NCBI RefSeq assembly: GCF_000682715.1
Contig: NZ_AWFH01000004.1
Span: forward strand, 42,720 to 106,719
DNA length: 64,000 nt
Source of the DNA: Hyphomonas atlantica corrig.
Lineage (GTDB): Bacteria > Pseudomonadota > Alphaproteobacteria > Caulobacterales > Hyphomonadaceae
Reading direction: 5' to 3'
Under the pieces are notes generated by a model that was not told where the DNA came from, searched no databases, and saw only the letters and a program-made list of their open reading frames with translations. Below are positions 35,356 to 45,339 of the stretch, piece after piece; the stretch's first letter is position 1, and each line of letters starts with the position of its first letter. The position numbers and the translations under genes are program-made.

Positions 35356-35846
35356 AGTCCAAACCGGGAGGGGTTATCCCGGATCAGTGCCTCGAGCTTC
35401 GGCAGTCCCTCGCGAATACCCTTTGCCAGTTGGCCTGAAACCAGTCCACCGAGCACCAATGCCGCGCTCGCCTTGCCAGCCCAATGCAGCTCGCACCCGC
35501 TGTCAGTCGCCACGACACGGTAGTCCTCAATTGCCGCCGAGACCGGCAATGTGGACTTGTCAAAATAGAACGCCATGCGCATGCCGTCTTCCCACGCAAA
35601 GAAGACTTCCTCAACGCGCTGGTCACCAATTTCAACGGTGCGCGTTGTGCCGACGCCGAATGGCTCAGGGCTGGTCCAGATAACTTTCGTGATCGGCAAC
35701 CATTCCGTCCACGCATCAGCATCCAGCAACGCAGCCCATACTGCGCTGGCCGGGAACGGAAACGCGTGCGACGCACGAAGTTTCGGTTTGACCGTGGCGA
35801 GATAGTCCTCGCCCACTGCCTTGTGTTGTTTCAATGCCTTGGCCAT
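35352..35846 (-). CDS. SRPBCC-fold (START/Bet v1-like) protein
   Basis: A 164-residue protein with the helix-grip fold pattern: LRASHAFPFPASAVWAALLDADAWTEWLP at the start of the domain, strands TTRTVEIGDQRVEEVFFAWEDGMRMAFYFD, and a final long helix (GLVSGQLAKGIREGLPKLEALIRD). These polyketide-cyclase-like proteins bind hydrophobic ligands; the role is unknown. Its gene is monocistronic between two convergent or distant neighbours. Confidence 0.85.
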   Translation of the reverse strand: MAKALKQHKAVGEDYLATVKPKLRASHAFPFPASAVWAALLDADAWTEWLPITKVIWTSPEPFGVGTTRTVEIGDQRVEEVFFAWEDGMRMAFYFDKSTLPVSAAIEDYRVVATDSGCELHWAGKASAALVLGGLVSGQLAKGIREGLPKLEALIRDNPSRFGL

Positions 35847-35945
35847 CAGGCCCTCCCCTGTCGTCTTATTGTGTAAAGACAGGAGAGAGCGATGTTGCCC
35901 TCAAGTCAAACCATGCCGCCACGGCACGGTTCAACATACCGAAGG

Positions 35946-36773
35946 CTAGTCCCGCAGCAATTCGTTGACGCCGGTCTTGGAGCGCGTCTGCGCATCAACC
36001 GTCTTTACGATCACAGCGCAGGCCAGGCTCGGTCCGCCATTCTTGTCTGGCAACGTGCCTGGAACGACCACGGAGTAAGGCGGCACCTTGCCATAGGTGA
36101 TCTCGCCGGTCTTGCGATCCACGATCTTCGTCGACTGGGTGATGAACACGCCCATTGCGATGACCGAGCCTTCCCCAACGACCACGCCCTCAACCACTTC
36201 GGAGCGTGCGCCGATGAAACAATTGTCTTCAATGATGGTCGGATTGGCCTGAAGCGGCTCCAACACACCGCCGATACCTGTGCCGGCGGAAATGTGGCAG
36301 TTCGCCCCGACTTGGGCGCACGAGCCTACCGAGGCCCATGTGTCGATCATCGTGCCTTCGCCCACATACGCGCCGATATTGACGTAGGATGGCATCAGAA
36401 CGGCGTTCTTCGCGATGTAGGCGCCGCGGCGCACGGCGGCAGGCGGCACCGCCCGGAACCCGGCGGCCTCAAATTCAGACGAGCCCCAACCCTGAAACTT
36501 CGACGGCACCTTGTCCCACCAGTTTCCGCCACCCGGCACGCCGGAAATCATGCCATTTGCGTTCAGGCGGAAAGACAGAAGAACAGCCTTCTTCAGCCAT
36601 TGGTGAACCTGCCAGGTGCCATCACCATTGGGGCTGGCCACGCGCGCTTCGCCGGAATCAAGCAGCTCGATTGCCGCTTCGACAGCTTCACGAACTTCGC
36701 CCTTGGTCTCGGTTGTCAGCGTGTCGCGGTTTTCCCACGCCTGTTCAATCGCATTGGCAAGGGCTTCAGTCAT
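35946..36773 (-). CDS. dapD: 2,3,4,5-tetrahydropyridine-2,6-dicarboxylate N-succinyltransferase
   Basis: A 275-residue trimeric transferase of the succinylase branch of lysine and diaminopimelate synthesis. It starts [17 protein letters not shown], with GGAG upstream, and has the left-handed beta-helix hexapeptide region (about 100-210): [31 protein letters not shown] and [29 protein letters not shown]. Eight bases overlap the end of the upstream HAD gene. A longer reading from 36833 runs through that gene and is rejected. Confidence 0.96.
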   Translation of the reverse strand: MTEALANAIEQAWENRDTLTTETKGEVREAVEAAIELLDSGEARVASPNGDGTWQVHQWLKKAVLLSFRLNANGMISGVPGGGNWWDKVPSKFQGWGSSEFEAAGFRAVPPAAVRRGAYIAKNAVLMPSYVNIGAYVGEGTMIDTWASVGSCAQVGANCHISAGTGIGGVLEPLQANPTIIEDNCFIGARSEVVEGVVVGEGSVIAMGVFITQSTKIVDRKTGEITYGKVPPYSVVVPGTLPDKNGGPSLACAVIVKTVDAQTRSKTGVNELLRD

Positions 36774-37539
36774 CTTGGTCTCCGGGAGAATTGTTCGGCA
36801 AAGTTTCAAGCGCCGCCTCAAGAAAGGCGGCAAGGTCGCCCGTCACATAGTCTATGTGGTCGGGCCCGTCATCCCCCAACAGATCCTGCAGGTTTGCCGG
36901 GCGGGCCTCAACCGGCTCGTGGCTCCAGTCTTTCTCCGAATGCACCAGCACTGTGGTGAACCCCATATCCTTGGCTGGCAGCAAGTTTCGGGCGAGATCT
37001 TCGAAAAAAATTGCCTTGCCCGGCGCCACATCATGCATTGCGCAGAACCGATTGTAGGAATCCAGATGAGGCTTTGGTGTATAGTCCGCATCTTCGATCC
37101 CGAAACTGCCATCGAACAGATCACCAAGCCGCATCCTGTCCACCACGCGCTCAGCATGGCGGCGAGAGCCGTTCGTATAGACAAACTTGCGCCCTGGCAG
37201 CGCGCGGATGGCCTGCCTCAACGCCGGCAGATCTGGCAACGGTGAGAGATCGATATCGTGCACATGGTGGAGAAAATCTGCTGGATCGATCTGATGCACC
37301 TTCATGAGCCCGGAAAGTGTCGTACCATAAGTGGCGTAGTATTCTTTCTGGACCTTGCGGGCTTCAACCGGATGCAAATCCAAAGTTCGGGATACAAACT
37401 CAGTCATGCGCGTATCGATCTCGGCGAACAGGTCGCACTCTGCCGGATAAAGCGTGTTGTCGAGATCAAACACCCAATCGGCGACGTGACCGAACTGGCC
37501 AAATGGCGCGAGATGAATACCCGCCTTGCTGGAGGTCAT
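36766..37539 (-). CDS. HAD-family pyrimidine 5'-nucleotidase-like hydrolase
   Basis: A 257-residue haloacid dehalogenase-type phosphatase. The nucleophile and acid are D25 and D27 in [11 protein letters not shown]; motif II is in [15 protein letters not shown]; the later Lys and Asp come in [12 protein letters not shown] and [18 protein letters not shown]. The sequence fits the SDT1/PHM8-like pyrimidine 5'-nucleotidase group often found beside dapD and argB in alphaproteobacteria. Its ATG overlaps the upstream stop by four bases, and its end overlaps dapD. Confidence 0.9.
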   Translation of the reverse strand: MTSSKAGIHLAPFGQFGHVADWVFDLDNTLYPAECDLFAEIDTRMTEFVSRTLDLHPVEARKVQKEYYATYGTTLSGLMKVHQIDPADFLHHVHDIDLSPLPDLPALRQAIRALPGRKFVYTNGSRRHAERVVDRMRLGDLFDGSFGIEDADYTPKPHLDSYNRFCAMHDVAPGKAIFFEDLARNLLPAKDMGFTTVLVHSEKDWSHEPVEARPANLQDLLGDDGPDHIDYVTGDLAAFLEAALETLPNNSPGDQDD

Positions 37540-38570
37540 TGATCGCCCGCCTTGGCGAAGTCCCGCTCAAAGAATTCGAATACGAGACGCTGATCGACCG
37601 GCTCATTCGCCGCCTGGAAAAGCGCTGTCCGATAAGCAGAGGCTTCGCAGTCATCTCGGCCGACAATGGCAAATTTCGCCCGGCCGACGCAAAACGCATC
37701 AGACGCCTTCGAAAGCGTGCGGATCTTCGTGCCGTCTTCCATCTCGCCATAGACGTAATGCTCAGTTCCGCGCAGCGCCTTGTCGATCACGCGCGCGCAA
37801 CCGCCGGCCTCAAGCATCCACCACCCACGGCTCTCCCAACCTTCCGTGCCGCGACGGCCAATAGCGCTCCAGATCCGTTTGTCTGTGCGGTTGCACAAGG
37901 TGAATCCGACATTCCGGCCATTCTCCTTCGCCACCTGCTCCAGAAAGTCGATCAGGTCGGCATCAGATGTGGATTCGGGAAGATTGTTCTCTTCCAGGAA
38001 TTTCGCGATGGCCGTGCGCGTTTTGTAGCCGATACGGCCATCAATAGCGCCGGACAGAACCCCGGCCTCTTCAAGCAGGCGCTGGATGCCTGCGGCCTGT
38101 GCCATATCTGGCGAATAATTCTCGATCTCTGTAAACGTCGTGGTCCAGCGTGAGCGGCTCTTGATCTCCACAGACCGAAACCCGCGCTCTTCCAGCCCCA
38201 TCGCCGTGCAGTTCGGCGGGCTTTCCAGCGAAAAGCTGCCCGTTGGGTCTACGCACAGATCTCGGCCGCCGCCCCATTCGCGCAAACCGCCGCGATGGGC
38301 TGTGGAGGTACGTCCGTAAACATAGTGAAATTTCGGATCGAGTGGCGCCTTGACGGCAATCTGACAGGATCCAGGCTGCAACTTCGTCCAGCCATCAACC
38401 GTAATTGACCCGCCAACAGGGCGGCCAACAGCCGTTTCGATGATGTAGCTGGTTTCATTGCAGAGCTTCCAGCCATCGCCGGAGGCATTCTGGGCCTGCG
38501 CCATCACAGGGACCCCCGCCGCCGCTGCGACGAGGCCGAGACATTTAAGAAATGAGCGTACCTGCACCAT
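37536..38570 (-). CDS. Secreted protein with two DUF1036 domains
   Basis: A 344-residue protein with a signal peptide (about 1-26, ending VMAQAQ). The first DUF1036 copy spans about 33-130 ([43 protein letters not shown]) and the second about 228-325 ([44 protein letters not shown]). Between them a short helical region ([30 protein letters not shown]) resembles a peptidoglycan-binding PG_1 domain. Its start lies inside the last 26 nt of argB, and its end overlaps the HAD gene by four bases. Confidence 0.85.
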   Translation of the reverse strand: MVQVRSFLKCLGLVAAAAGVPVMAQAQNASGDGWKLCNETSYIIETAVGRPVGGSITVDGWTKLQPGSCQIAVKAPLDPKFHYVYGRTSTAHRGGLREWGGGRDLCVDPTGSFSLESPPNCTAMGLEERGFRSVEIKSRSRWTTTFTEIENYSPDMAQAAGIQRLLEEAGVLSGAIDGRIGYKTRTAIAKFLEENNLPESTSDADLIDFLEQVAKENGRNVGFTLCNRTDKRIWSAIGRRGTEGWESRGWWMLEAGGCARVIDKALRGTEHYVYGEMEDGTKIRTLSKASDAFCVGRAKFAIVGRDDCEASAYRTALFQAANEPVDQRLVFEFFERDFAKAGDQ

Positions 38571-39441
38571 GTTCGGTAAATAGCTCCATGAGCAGGGCGT
38601 GCGGTGCACGCCCATCGAGGATTACTGCCGCCCCAACTCCATGTTTTACGGATTGGGCCGCCGTTTCAAGCTTCGGAATCATGCCACCTGCAGCTGTGCC
38701 ATCCGCGATGAGGTCCGGAATCGCGTCCACCGCAATCTCGCGCATCAAATTCTTGTTCTTGTCCAGAACACCAGCCACGTCCGTCAGCAGGAACAGGCGG
38801 CTCGCCCCGAGGGCCGCCGCAAGCGCACCCGCGGACGTGTCCGCATTCACATTATAGCGATGCCCGTCTTTACCCACGCCGACTGGCGCGACCACGGGAA
38901 TGAGTTGTGAGTTGGACTTGAGTAAGGCATCCAGTACGCTTGTGTCCACTGCGCTTGGCTCGCCCACGAAACCGAGATCGAGGACCTGCTCAATGTGACT
39001 GTCCGGATCGCGTTCGGTCTTCTGGGCCTTTTCCGCCTGGATCAGGTTACCATCCGAGCCCGACAGGCCAACCGCCTTGCCGCCAGCCTGATTGATGGCC
39101 CGCACGATGGATTTATTGATCGGACCGGACAGAACCATCTCGACGACTTCCATCGTCGCTTCGTCGGTCACGCGCAAACCACCCTTGAACTCCGACACGA
39201 TGCCGAGACGATCTAGCAGCTTGCCGATCTGCGGGCCGCCGCCATGCACGATGACAACATTGATGCCGAGCGTCTTCAGCAAGACCACATCCCGCGCAAA
39301 GATCGCCGACAGGCGCTCGTCCACCATGGCGTGGCCCCCATACTTCACGACAATTGTCTTGCCGGCGTAACGCTGGATATAGGGCAGCGCTTCGGAAAGC
39401 GTGCGGGCGGTGAATTGTGCGTCTGAAATCTGGTCTGTCAT
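38545..39441 (-). CDS. argB: Acetylglutamate kinase
   Basis: A 298-residue amino acid kinase that phosphorylates N-acetylglutamate in arginine synthesis. The ATP/substrate motifs are [30 protein letters not shown] and [38 protein letters not shown] is the kinase core. It starts at the ATG at 39441 (MTDQISDAQ). It leads the argB-DUF1036-HAD-dapD overlapping set. argG lies far away at 62 kb. Confidence 0.96.
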   Translation of the reverse strand: MTDQISDAQFTARTLSEALPYIQRYAGKTIVVKYGGHAMVDERLSAIFARDVVLLKTLGINVVIVHGGGPQIGKLLDRLGIVSEFKGGLRVTDEATMEVVEMVLSGPINKSIVRAINQAGGKAVGLSGSDGNLIQAEKAQKTERDPDSHIEQVLDLGFVGEPSAVDTSVLDALLKSNSQLIPVVAPVGVGKDGHRYNVNADTSAGALAAALGASRLFLLTDVAGVLDKNKNLMREIAVDAIPDLIADGTAAGGMIPKLETAAQSVKHGVGAAVILDGRAPHALLMELFTEHGAGTLIS

Positions 39442-39486
39442 GGGCGCCCCTTTAGCGCGGGTTTGCCGACAGGACAAATGCGAATC

Positions 39487-39948
39487 CTAGAGCGCCCGAT
39501 TCATGTAGACGCTGTTCGGATCCAGCGTGTAGCCGCCAAACGGGGGGCAATAGTCGAAGCCATAAACTTCATAGAGTTTGCGAGCAGGAATGAAGCCGTC
39601 CATCGAGCCGGTTTCCAGATAGAGCGCTGAGTAATTGCGCCGCGCCGCTTCGCTGAGAATGAACTCCAGCATCTGGCGCCCATACCCCTTCCCCCGCATG
39701 TCAGAACGAGTGTGCATGGACTTCACTTCGCCTGCCCCATCCGGCAGCGCCTTCAGCGCGCCACAGCCGACAAGCGTCTCATCCTCCCACATCGACCAGA
39801 CTGTCACTTCGGGCACGCGCAAGCCTTCAGCGGGCAGGAAATGGCAACTCCCGGGCGGTGATTGAGAGAGCATCAGATCGGCGTGCGCCTGGAGAAGCGC
39901 CAACATCTCGTCGCTGGAGACATCATCTTCGCAGATTTGAACGGCCAT
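39487..39948 (-). CDS. GNAT-family N-acetyltransferase
   Basis: A 153-residue acetyltransferase. The CoA-binding motif A is SMHTRSDMRGKGYGRQMLEFI with the Q/RxxGxG/A pattern as RGKGYG; LVGCGALK and YSALYLETGSM flank it. C-terminal KLYEVYGFDYCPPFGGY is typical of the PaiA/YhbS-like group. GGAGG lies 9 nt before the ATG at 39948. Acceptor unknown. Confidence 0.88.
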   Translation of the reverse strand: MAVQICEDDVSSDEMLALLQAHADLMLSQSPPGSCHFLPAEGLRVPEVTVWSMWEDETLVGCGALKALPDGAGEVKSMHTRSDMRGKGYGRQMLEFILSEAARRNYSALYLETGSMDGFIPARKLYEVYGFDYCPPFGGYTLDPNSVYMNRAL

Positions 39949-40002
39949 GTGGGAGAACCTCCAGTTGCAGATCACGGCAACTCTTTACCCAGAGACGCCC
40001 CC

Positions 40003-40644
40003 TTATTCCAGCCCGGCTATTTCGGCTCTCAGTTCAGGAATCCCCCACCCCTTTTCAGACGAGGTCTGGCGCACGACAGGATGGGCCGCGCCGCGCTTCT
40101 TGAGCTTGGTGGAAATCTTGTCGACCAGCGCATCCACTTCAGACTTCTTGATCTTGTCGACTTTCGTCAGCACGATCTGATAGGTCACAGCCGACTTGTC
40201 GAGCATGTTCATGACCTCTTCGTCCGTATCCATCAGGCCGCGGCGGGAATCGACCAGCAGGAAGACACGTCGCAGCGAGGGCCGCCCGCGCAGATAGGAA
40301 CGCGTCAGGCGCATCCAGCCCTCAGCCTGGGTTCGGCTGACCTTGGCATAGCCAAAGCCCGGCAGGTCGACGAGGTACACGCGTCCTTCGCCAAGATCGA
40401 AATAGTTCAGCTCTCGCGTGCGTCCGGGCTCTGCGGACGACCGCGCCAGTTTTGCACGATTTGTCAGCGCGTTGATGAGCGATGATTTGCCGACATTCGA
40501 CCGGCCCGCGAAGCACACTTCGGCACGGTCTGCAGGCGGAAGACCTTTCAGGTCCACCACGCCTTTGACGAACTCGACAGGGCCGGCAAACAGGACACGG
40601 CCAGCTTCGAGCGCCTCTTCACTGAAGCCACCATCCATATCCAT
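40003..40644 (-). CDS. engB: Ribosome biogenesis GTPase EngB/YihA/YsxC
   Basis: A 213-residue TRAFAC GTPase required for 50S assembly. G1 is GRSNVGKSS (47-55), G3 is VDLPGFGYAK, G4 is LTKVDK and G5 is near QTSSEKGWG. The start at 40644 is four bases past the yidC stop, so they are likely coupled. The rpmH-rnpA-yidC-engB order is the standard alphaproteobacterial cluster. Confidence 0.96.
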   Translation of the reverse strand: MDMDGGFSEEALEAGRVLFAGPVEFVKGVVDLKGLPPADRAEVCFAGRSNVGKSSLINALTNRAKLARSSAEPGRTRELNYFDLGEGRVYLVDLPGFGYAKVSRTQAEGWMRLTRSYLRGRPSLRRVFLLVDSRRGLMDTDEEVMNMLDKSAVTYQIVLTKVDKIKKSEVDALVDKISTKLKKRGAAHPVVRQTSSEKGWGIPELRAEIAGLE

Positions 40645-40648
40645 CGGC

Positions 40649-42475
40649 TTAATCCGTCGCTTTTGCCTTGCCGCCGAACAGCCGTTTCACGAACTTGCCG
40701 ATCTCGGTCTCGACGCCGTTCCGGCGCATGATGAAATATTGCTGTGCAAAGGACAGCAGGTTCGACCACACCCAGTACATGACGAGACCTGCCGCAAAAC
40801 CGCCGAATACGAACATGAAGACCAGCGGCATGGCTTGAATGATCCGGCGCTGGGTGGGGTCCGGTGGCGGCGGGCTCAGCGTCTGGATCGCTGCCATGGT
40901 CACACCATACAGGATCGGCAGAATACCGATGCCAATGATAATGCCGAGGATCGGGATGGATTTGATGTCCGCTGCCGACCAGAACGGGATCAGGCCAAAC
41001 AAATTGCCGATAGCCGTCGGATCCGGCGCAGACAGGTCACGCAGGAATCCGAAGGATGCGTGGCGCATTTCGATGGTGACATAAAGTGTCTTGTAGAGCG
41101 CGTAGAAGATCGGGATCGTGAACAGGATCGGTAGACAGCCCCCCACCGGGTTCGCGCCCTCCTGCTTGTAAAGCTTCATGATCTCTTGCTGCTGGCGTTG
41201 CGGGTCGGCCTTGAAGCGTTCCCGGATCTCCTGCATCGGCTCCTGCAGCTTCTTCATCTTTGCCATCGATTTGTAGCTCTGATTGTAGAGCGGCACGAGC
41301 GGCAACTTCACCAAAACCGTGAAGGCCAGGATCGCCCAGCCAAACGAGCCCACGATGCCGGACAGCCATTCCAGCGCGTAGAAGAAGGGCTTGGTCAGGA
41401 AGAAGGCCCAGCCCCAGTCAATGGCATCGACCATGCGCGGAATGCCCAGATCATTCTGGTAGTGCTGCAGTACGTCAAACCGCTTGGCGCCAGCGTACAG
41501 GCTGTTGGATACGGTCTGGCTTTCACCCGCCGCCAGTGTGATCGGCGCAGACTCTGTGCGCACTTCGAGCGGCCCGCCACGTGACAGTTTCCGCTTGTCC
41601 ACGAGACCGGCAAAGAACGCGTCCTGTTGCGGCACCAGGGCGCCCAGCCAGTACATGTCTGACAGGCCCCACCAGCCGCCCTGGCTGGACGGGAACGTGC
41701 CCTCGCTGGTTTCGCCCTTGATGTCCTTCAACTGGAACAATGGCTTGTACTTTTTCAGGCGCAGCTCGTTATCGACCACACCCATGAGGCCCATATGCGC
41801 GAGCCCGCCTTTGGAGGATGAGCCAGGATCTGTGGTTTCTAGGAATTGCTTGTAGTCGCCATGACGCTCAATCGAGCCGATGGCGCGCACCTGGCGCGGC
41901 TCGCCGGAATTGTTCGTCACCGTGTCGGTGAAGGTGAACAAATAGTCTTCATCAACAGAGATCTCGCGATCAATCACCAAGCCTTCAGACTCGAGGCGCA
42001 GGGTGAGCGGATTGCCGGGCGTCAGCTGCCCTTCCCCCACCTGCGTCCAATTCGAGTTGCGGCCAGCCACCAGTTTCGAGCCGTCAGCCCAGTACCAGGT
42101 TGCGAAATAGCCGAATTCGGAATTCTCCGGGCGAAACAGGCGAACTTCCTGTTCCTTCTCGACGGTCAAATAGTGCTTCTTGAGGCTGAGATCGTCGATG
42201 CGTGAGCCAGCCAGCCGAATCGACCCATCCACAGACGCGGCATCAAATGGCACGCGGACGTCATCTTCCAGAGCTTCCTGAACCGGTTTGATCTCGGCAA
42301 TGGCCGGGGCGTCGGAAGACACGACCGGACCGGTTTGCTGTTCGGCTTCGCGGACGGCCTGATTGGCTTCGAACTCTTCCTGCGCAGGCTTCATGATGAA
42401 GGCCTGATACGCAAACACAAACGCAATCATTGCGACCATGGCGATCAGGAAATTGCGCTGGTCTTCTTTTTCCAT
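40649..42475 (-). CDS. yidC: Membrane protein insertase YidC
   Basis: A 608-residue Oxa1-superfamily insertase. An N-terminal helix (residues about 9-28: FLIAMVAMIAFVFAYQAFIM) is followed by a large periplasmic beta domain (about 60-350) and a C-terminal five-helix core beginning LSGIVGSFGWAILAFTVLVKLPLVPL, with the cytoplasmic loop QEIRERFKADPQRQQQEIMKLYKQEGANPVGGCLPIL. The ATG at 42475 gives MEKEDQRN; an earlier start at 42493 is possible. Confidence 0.97.
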   Translation of the reverse strand: MEKEDQRNFLIAMVAMIAFVFAYQAFIMKPAQEEFEANQAVREAEQQTGPVVSSDAPAIAEIKPVQEALEDDVRVPFDAASVDGSIRLAGSRIDDLSLKKHYLTVEKEQEVRLFRPENSEFGYFATWYWADGSKLVAGRNSNWTQVGEGQLTPGNPLTLRLESEGLVIDREISVDEDYLFTFTDTVTNNSGEPRQVRAIGSIERHGDYKQFLETTDPGSSSKGGLAHMGLMGVVDNELRLKKYKPLFQLKDIKGETSEGTFPSSQGGWWGLSDMYWLGALVPQQDAFFAGLVDKRKLSRGGPLEVRTESAPITLAAGESQTVSNSLYAGAKRFDVLQHYQNDLGIPRMVDAIDWGWAFFLTKPFFYALEWLSGIVGSFGWAILAFTVLVKLPLVPLYNQSYKSMAKMKKLQEPMQEIRERFKADPQRQQQEIMKLYKQEGANPVGGCLPILFTIPIFYALYKTLYVTIEMRHASFGFLRDLSAPDPTAIGNLFGLIPFWSAADIKSIPILGIIIGIGILPILYGVTMAAIQTLSPPPPDPTQRRIIQAMPLVFMFVFGGFAAGLVMYWVWSNLLSFAQQYFIMRRNGVETEIGKFVKRLFGGKAKATD

Positions 42476-42528
42476 CTGGCGGGATCCCGGCAAGTCTGGT
42501 CAGCACGCCGGAAGCGGCGGCATCTGGG

Positions 42529-42897
42529 TTAATCAGCGGCGAGGCTTATCAGCGCGCTTTCCATATCGTCAAGCAAACGCGGCCACGCAATGTCAGCGGT
42601 GTCTTTACGGGCAATGAAGACATAATCCCAGCCCGGTTTGCCATGCTGCGGCAAGAGAACACGCGCCGCTTCGCGCAGGCGCCGTTTGCAGCGGTTACGA
42701 ATGACGGCATTTCCGATCTTCTTGGTCGCGGTAAAGCCTTCGCCCATATGCGCGTCACTGTCCGCGCCCTTGCGCCGTCTGGCCTGCACCAGAAGGGATT
42801 TGCGCCGCTCGGTCTTGCCGTGACGCACATAAACGAATTGAGGCCGCACGCGCATGCGTACGACCTCAAATTCAGACTCGTGTGTCTCGCGGGTCAT
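42529..42897 (-). CDS. rnpA: Ribonuclease P protein component
   Basis: A 122-residue basic subunit of RNase P. The RNR motif is intact in TKKIGNAVIRNRCKRRLREAAR. RPQFVYVRHGKTERRKSLLVQARRR is the N-terminal strand that contacts the precursor tRNA leader. GAGG is 5 nt before the ATG at 42897; a TTG 18 nt earlier is less likely. It lies 42 nt after rpmH. Confidence 0.95.
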   Translation of the reverse strand: MTRETHESEFEVVRMRVRPQFVYVRHGKTERRKSLLVQARRRKGADSDAHMGEGFTATKKIGNAVIRNRCKRRLREAARVLLPQHGKPGWDYVFIARKDTADIAWPRLLDDMESALISLAAD

Positions 42898-42939
42898 GGC
42901 CTCTGCCGCCTGCAATCAAGCGGTCCCTGGCCGGCCGTC

Positions 42940-43074
42940 TTAAGCGGTCAGCGACTTGCGGCCCTTGGCGCGGCGACGTGCCAGCACCTTGCGGCCATTC
43001 TTGGTCGACATACGCTCGCGGAAGCCGTGAGTGCGTTTGCGGCGAAGATTGCTGGGCTGGAATGTGCGTTTCAT
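42940..43074 (-). CDS. rpmH: 50S ribosomal protein L34
   Basis: A 44-residue very basic protein that begins [20 protein letters not shown] and ends [13 protein letters not shown], matching L34 throughout. It is the first gene of the rpmH-rnpA-yidC-engB block. The 188-nt region to the divergent serine hydrolase gene (43075-43262) should hold its promoter; no clear -35/-10 pair was fixed. Confidence 0.98.
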   Translation of the reverse strand: MKRTFQPSNLRRKRTHGFRERMSTKNGRKVLARRRAKGRKSLTA

Positions 43075-43262
43075 GGGTCTGCTCTAAAAGCTAAGTATCT
43101 CGGAAAGAGGGGCCAATACAGGCAGCACAGCCCTGAAGTCAAGCCGCAGCCTCAGCCAGTTTCGCATTAAATCCGCTTCAACCGGTCTGGGGCACTTTAC
43201 ATCAGCCTTGAGTCTTGGGAACTCTCCCAAAGGTGGCGGGGTGCAGATATTTCAGAGGTATC

Positions 43263-44450
43263 ATGCGGTTTCAACATATCGTTCTTGCCAGCCTGAGCGC
43301 GATTCTGGCCTTCTCGGCCCCGGCAACAGCCCAATCGATTGATTATGAGCGCCTTGATGCACGCCTCTCCAGGCTGGCAGCCGATCAGGATATTGTTGGC
43401 CTGTCCGTTGCCGTGATTGATCAAGGCGAGATCGCATTCTCCAAGGGGTATGGCGTCACCGAAGCGGGCGGCCCCCCCGTGACGGACGAAACCGTGTTCC
43501 GCTGGGCGTCCCTCTCCAAAGGCGTGGCCGCCACCGAAGTCGCCATCTTGGCAAGCCAGGCTCGCCTGAACATTACTGACCCCGTCTCCAAATTCGCGAC
43601 CACCCTGCGCCTGCCGAATGGCGGAGAGGCGAAGGCAACGCTTGAAGACGTGCTGTCTCACCGGCTGGGCATTCTGCCAAACGCCTACGACACGCGCCTT
43701 GAGGATGGCTGGGAGGCCGCCGACATTCGCACCAGTCTCCGGTCCCTGAAATCCATCTGTCCGGTTGGAGACTGCCACACCTATCAGAATGTCGCCTATG
43801 ACAGCATTGCCGAAGTCATCGAAGACGTGACCCAATCGCGCTATGCAGACGCCGTGGAGGCATCCGTCTTCAAACCAATTGGCATGGTCACAGCAAGTAT
43901 TGGCCGCGCCGGACTGGAAAGCGCCCCCTCTTGGGCTAAACCGCACTCCAAACGCAGCCGCGATCTTGGCCCTCCTGACAAGAAGATCGTGAATGACGAT
44001 TACTATCGCGTCCCTGCGGCGGGCGGCGTGAATGGCTCGATCCGGGACCTCGCGCTCTACGCCCGCGCGCATATGGGCCTGTTGCCGGAAGTGCTCAGCG
44101 ACTCCGCCCTGGACATGCTTCAGGCGCCCCGCATCTATACCCGTCGAGAACAATCCAGCATGTCCCGGCGCTATAGCGGGACGGTACGTGACGCACGTTA
44201 TGCGCTCGGCTGGCGGGTCTACAAATATGGAGAGCCCGGCTACCGCGTTGTTGGCCATCGCGGCGCGGTGGAGGGCTATCGCTCCTACATCCTGTTCGAC
44301 CCAGAACGCGACACGGGCGTGGTCATCCTCTGGAACTCCAGCTCCCGCAAGCCAAACGGGATCGGATTCGAAGTCATGGACATGGCTTATAACCTGCCCT
44401 TCCGCGACTGGATGGAGCTTGACGGTGAAGTCACAGCGGGCAGTCACTGA
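43263..44450 (+). CDS. Serine hydrolase of the beta-lactamase/class C (Pfam Beta-lactamase) family
   Basis: A 395-residue secreted protein with a signal peptide (about 1-24, ending ATAQ). It has the SxxK catalytic motif S83-L-S-K86 in FRWASLSKG, a YxN motif as YQN in CHTYQNVAYD, and HRG in VVGHRGAVEGYR, the third-motif position. This suits a DD-peptidase, esterase or EstB-like enzyme as well as a beta-lactamase; resistance should not be assumed. GAGG precedes the ATG at 43263. Confidence 0.9.
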   Translation: MRFQHIVLASLSAILAFSAPATAQSIDYERLDARLSRLAADQDIVGLSVAVIDQGEIAFSKGYGVTEAGGPPVTDETVFRWASLSKGVAATEVAILASQARLNITDPVSKFATTLRLPNGGEAKATLEDVLSHRLGILPNAYDTRLEDGWEAADIRTSLRSLKSICPVGDCHTYQNVAYDSIAEVIEDVTQSRYADAVEASVFKPIGMVTASIGRAGLESAPSWAKPHSKRSRDLGPPDKKIVNDDYYRVPAAGGVNGSIRDLALYARAHMGLLPEVLSDSALDMLQAPRIYTRREQSSMSRRYSGTVRDARYALGWRVYKYGEPGYRVVGHRGAVEGYRSYILFDPERDTGVVILWNSSSRKPNGIGFEVMDMAYNLPFRDWMELDGEVTAGSH

Positions 44451-44559
44451 CGCCAGGCTCACGCGCCTGTCAGCGCAGCGCACGCAGACGTGACGGGATT
44501 TCCGGGAGCCCTTGGCCTATGTGGTGGTCTCCATAGTCCAGCCACATACCAGATGCGTC

Positions 44560-45339
44560 ATGCCCAAATTTCTATCCCTGCCCCGAATTCTTGCCAGCAT
44601 CGCCCTTGCGGCACTTCTCATGCAACCAGCCCTGGCCCAGTCGGACGATGACTGGACGCGATTGCTTGAGACCTATGTGATAGAGAGCGCAGATGGCTTG
44701 AATCGCGTGGACTATGAGGCCCTGGCAGGCAACGAAGCGGATCGCGCCGCGCTGGATGCCTATATCGCCGGTTTCGAAACCCGGGACCTTTCCACCACTG
44801 GTGACGCAGAATTCGCGGCCTGGGCCAACCTCTACAACGCCGTCACGGTCCGGCACATTCTTGAGCGCTATCCGCTGGACTCGATCCGGGATGGTTATGT
44901 TTTTGGCGGCCCCTGGAAAAAGGTTTCCGTTTCGGTGGGCGGCGATGACGTCTCCCTCGACGCGATTGAGCACGACATTCTGCGTCCACGCTTCAAGGAC
45001 CCTCGGGTACATTATGCCATCAATTGCGCGTCCTATGGCTGCCCGAACCTGGCAATTCGTGCGTGGACCGCAGACACACTTGATGAAGATCTGGATGCGG
45101 CCACGCGGGCCTATGTCAATCATCCACGCGGCGTCAGCGTGTCTTCCCGTGGGCTGACGGTGTCTTCGATTTACAAATGGTTTCAGGCTGATTTCGGCGG
45201 GTCGAAAGGTGGCGTTATCAATCACCTGCTTGAATACGCCGAACCCGCCCTTGCAGAAAAAATTCGCACTAATCCCAAAATTCGCGGCTATGAGTATGAC
45301 TGGTCGCTCAATGACACCCGGACGGACCCCGCCCAATGA
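44560..45339 (+). CDS. Secreted DUF547 protein
   Basis: A 259-residue protein with a signal peptide (about 1-27, ending ALAQ). The DUF547 core (about 75-210) shows FAAWANLYNAVTVRHILERYPL, VSLDAIEHDILRPRFKDPRVHYAINCASYGCPNL and SIYKWFQADFGG, with the conserved Cys pair in NCASYGCP. This family resembles transglutaminase/NlpC-like folds, but its activity is unknown. Its stop overlaps the start of the TVP38 gene by four bases, so it belongs to that operon. Confidence 0.88.
   Translation: MPKFLSLPRILASIALAALLMQPALAQSDDDWTRLLETYVIESADGLNRVDYEALAGNEADRAALDAYIAGFETRDLSTTGDAEFAAWANLYNAVTVRHILERYPLDSIRDGYVFGGPWKKVSVSVGGDDVSLDAIEHDILRPRFKDPRVHYAINCASYGCPNLAIRAWTADTLDEDLDAATRAYVNHPRGVSVSSRGLTVSSIYKWFQADFGGSKGGVINHLLEYAEPALAEKIRTNPKIRGYEYDWSLNDTRTDPAQ

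Noticed and set aside
43167..43181. CtrA-like site TTAA-N7-TCAA upstream of rpmH
   Set aside because: One mismatch to TTAA-N7-TTAA, and such near matches occur by chance; no second site nearby supports it.
43263..44450. Calling the serine hydrolase an antibiotic-resistance beta-lactamase
   Set aside because: The SxxK, YxN and HxG motifs are shared with peptidases and esterases; nothing specific to resistance enzymes is seen.
43197..44483. 428-codon frame antisense to the serine hydrolase
   Set aside because: The plus-strand protein has a signal peptide and all catalytic motifs; the antisense product has no recognisable features.
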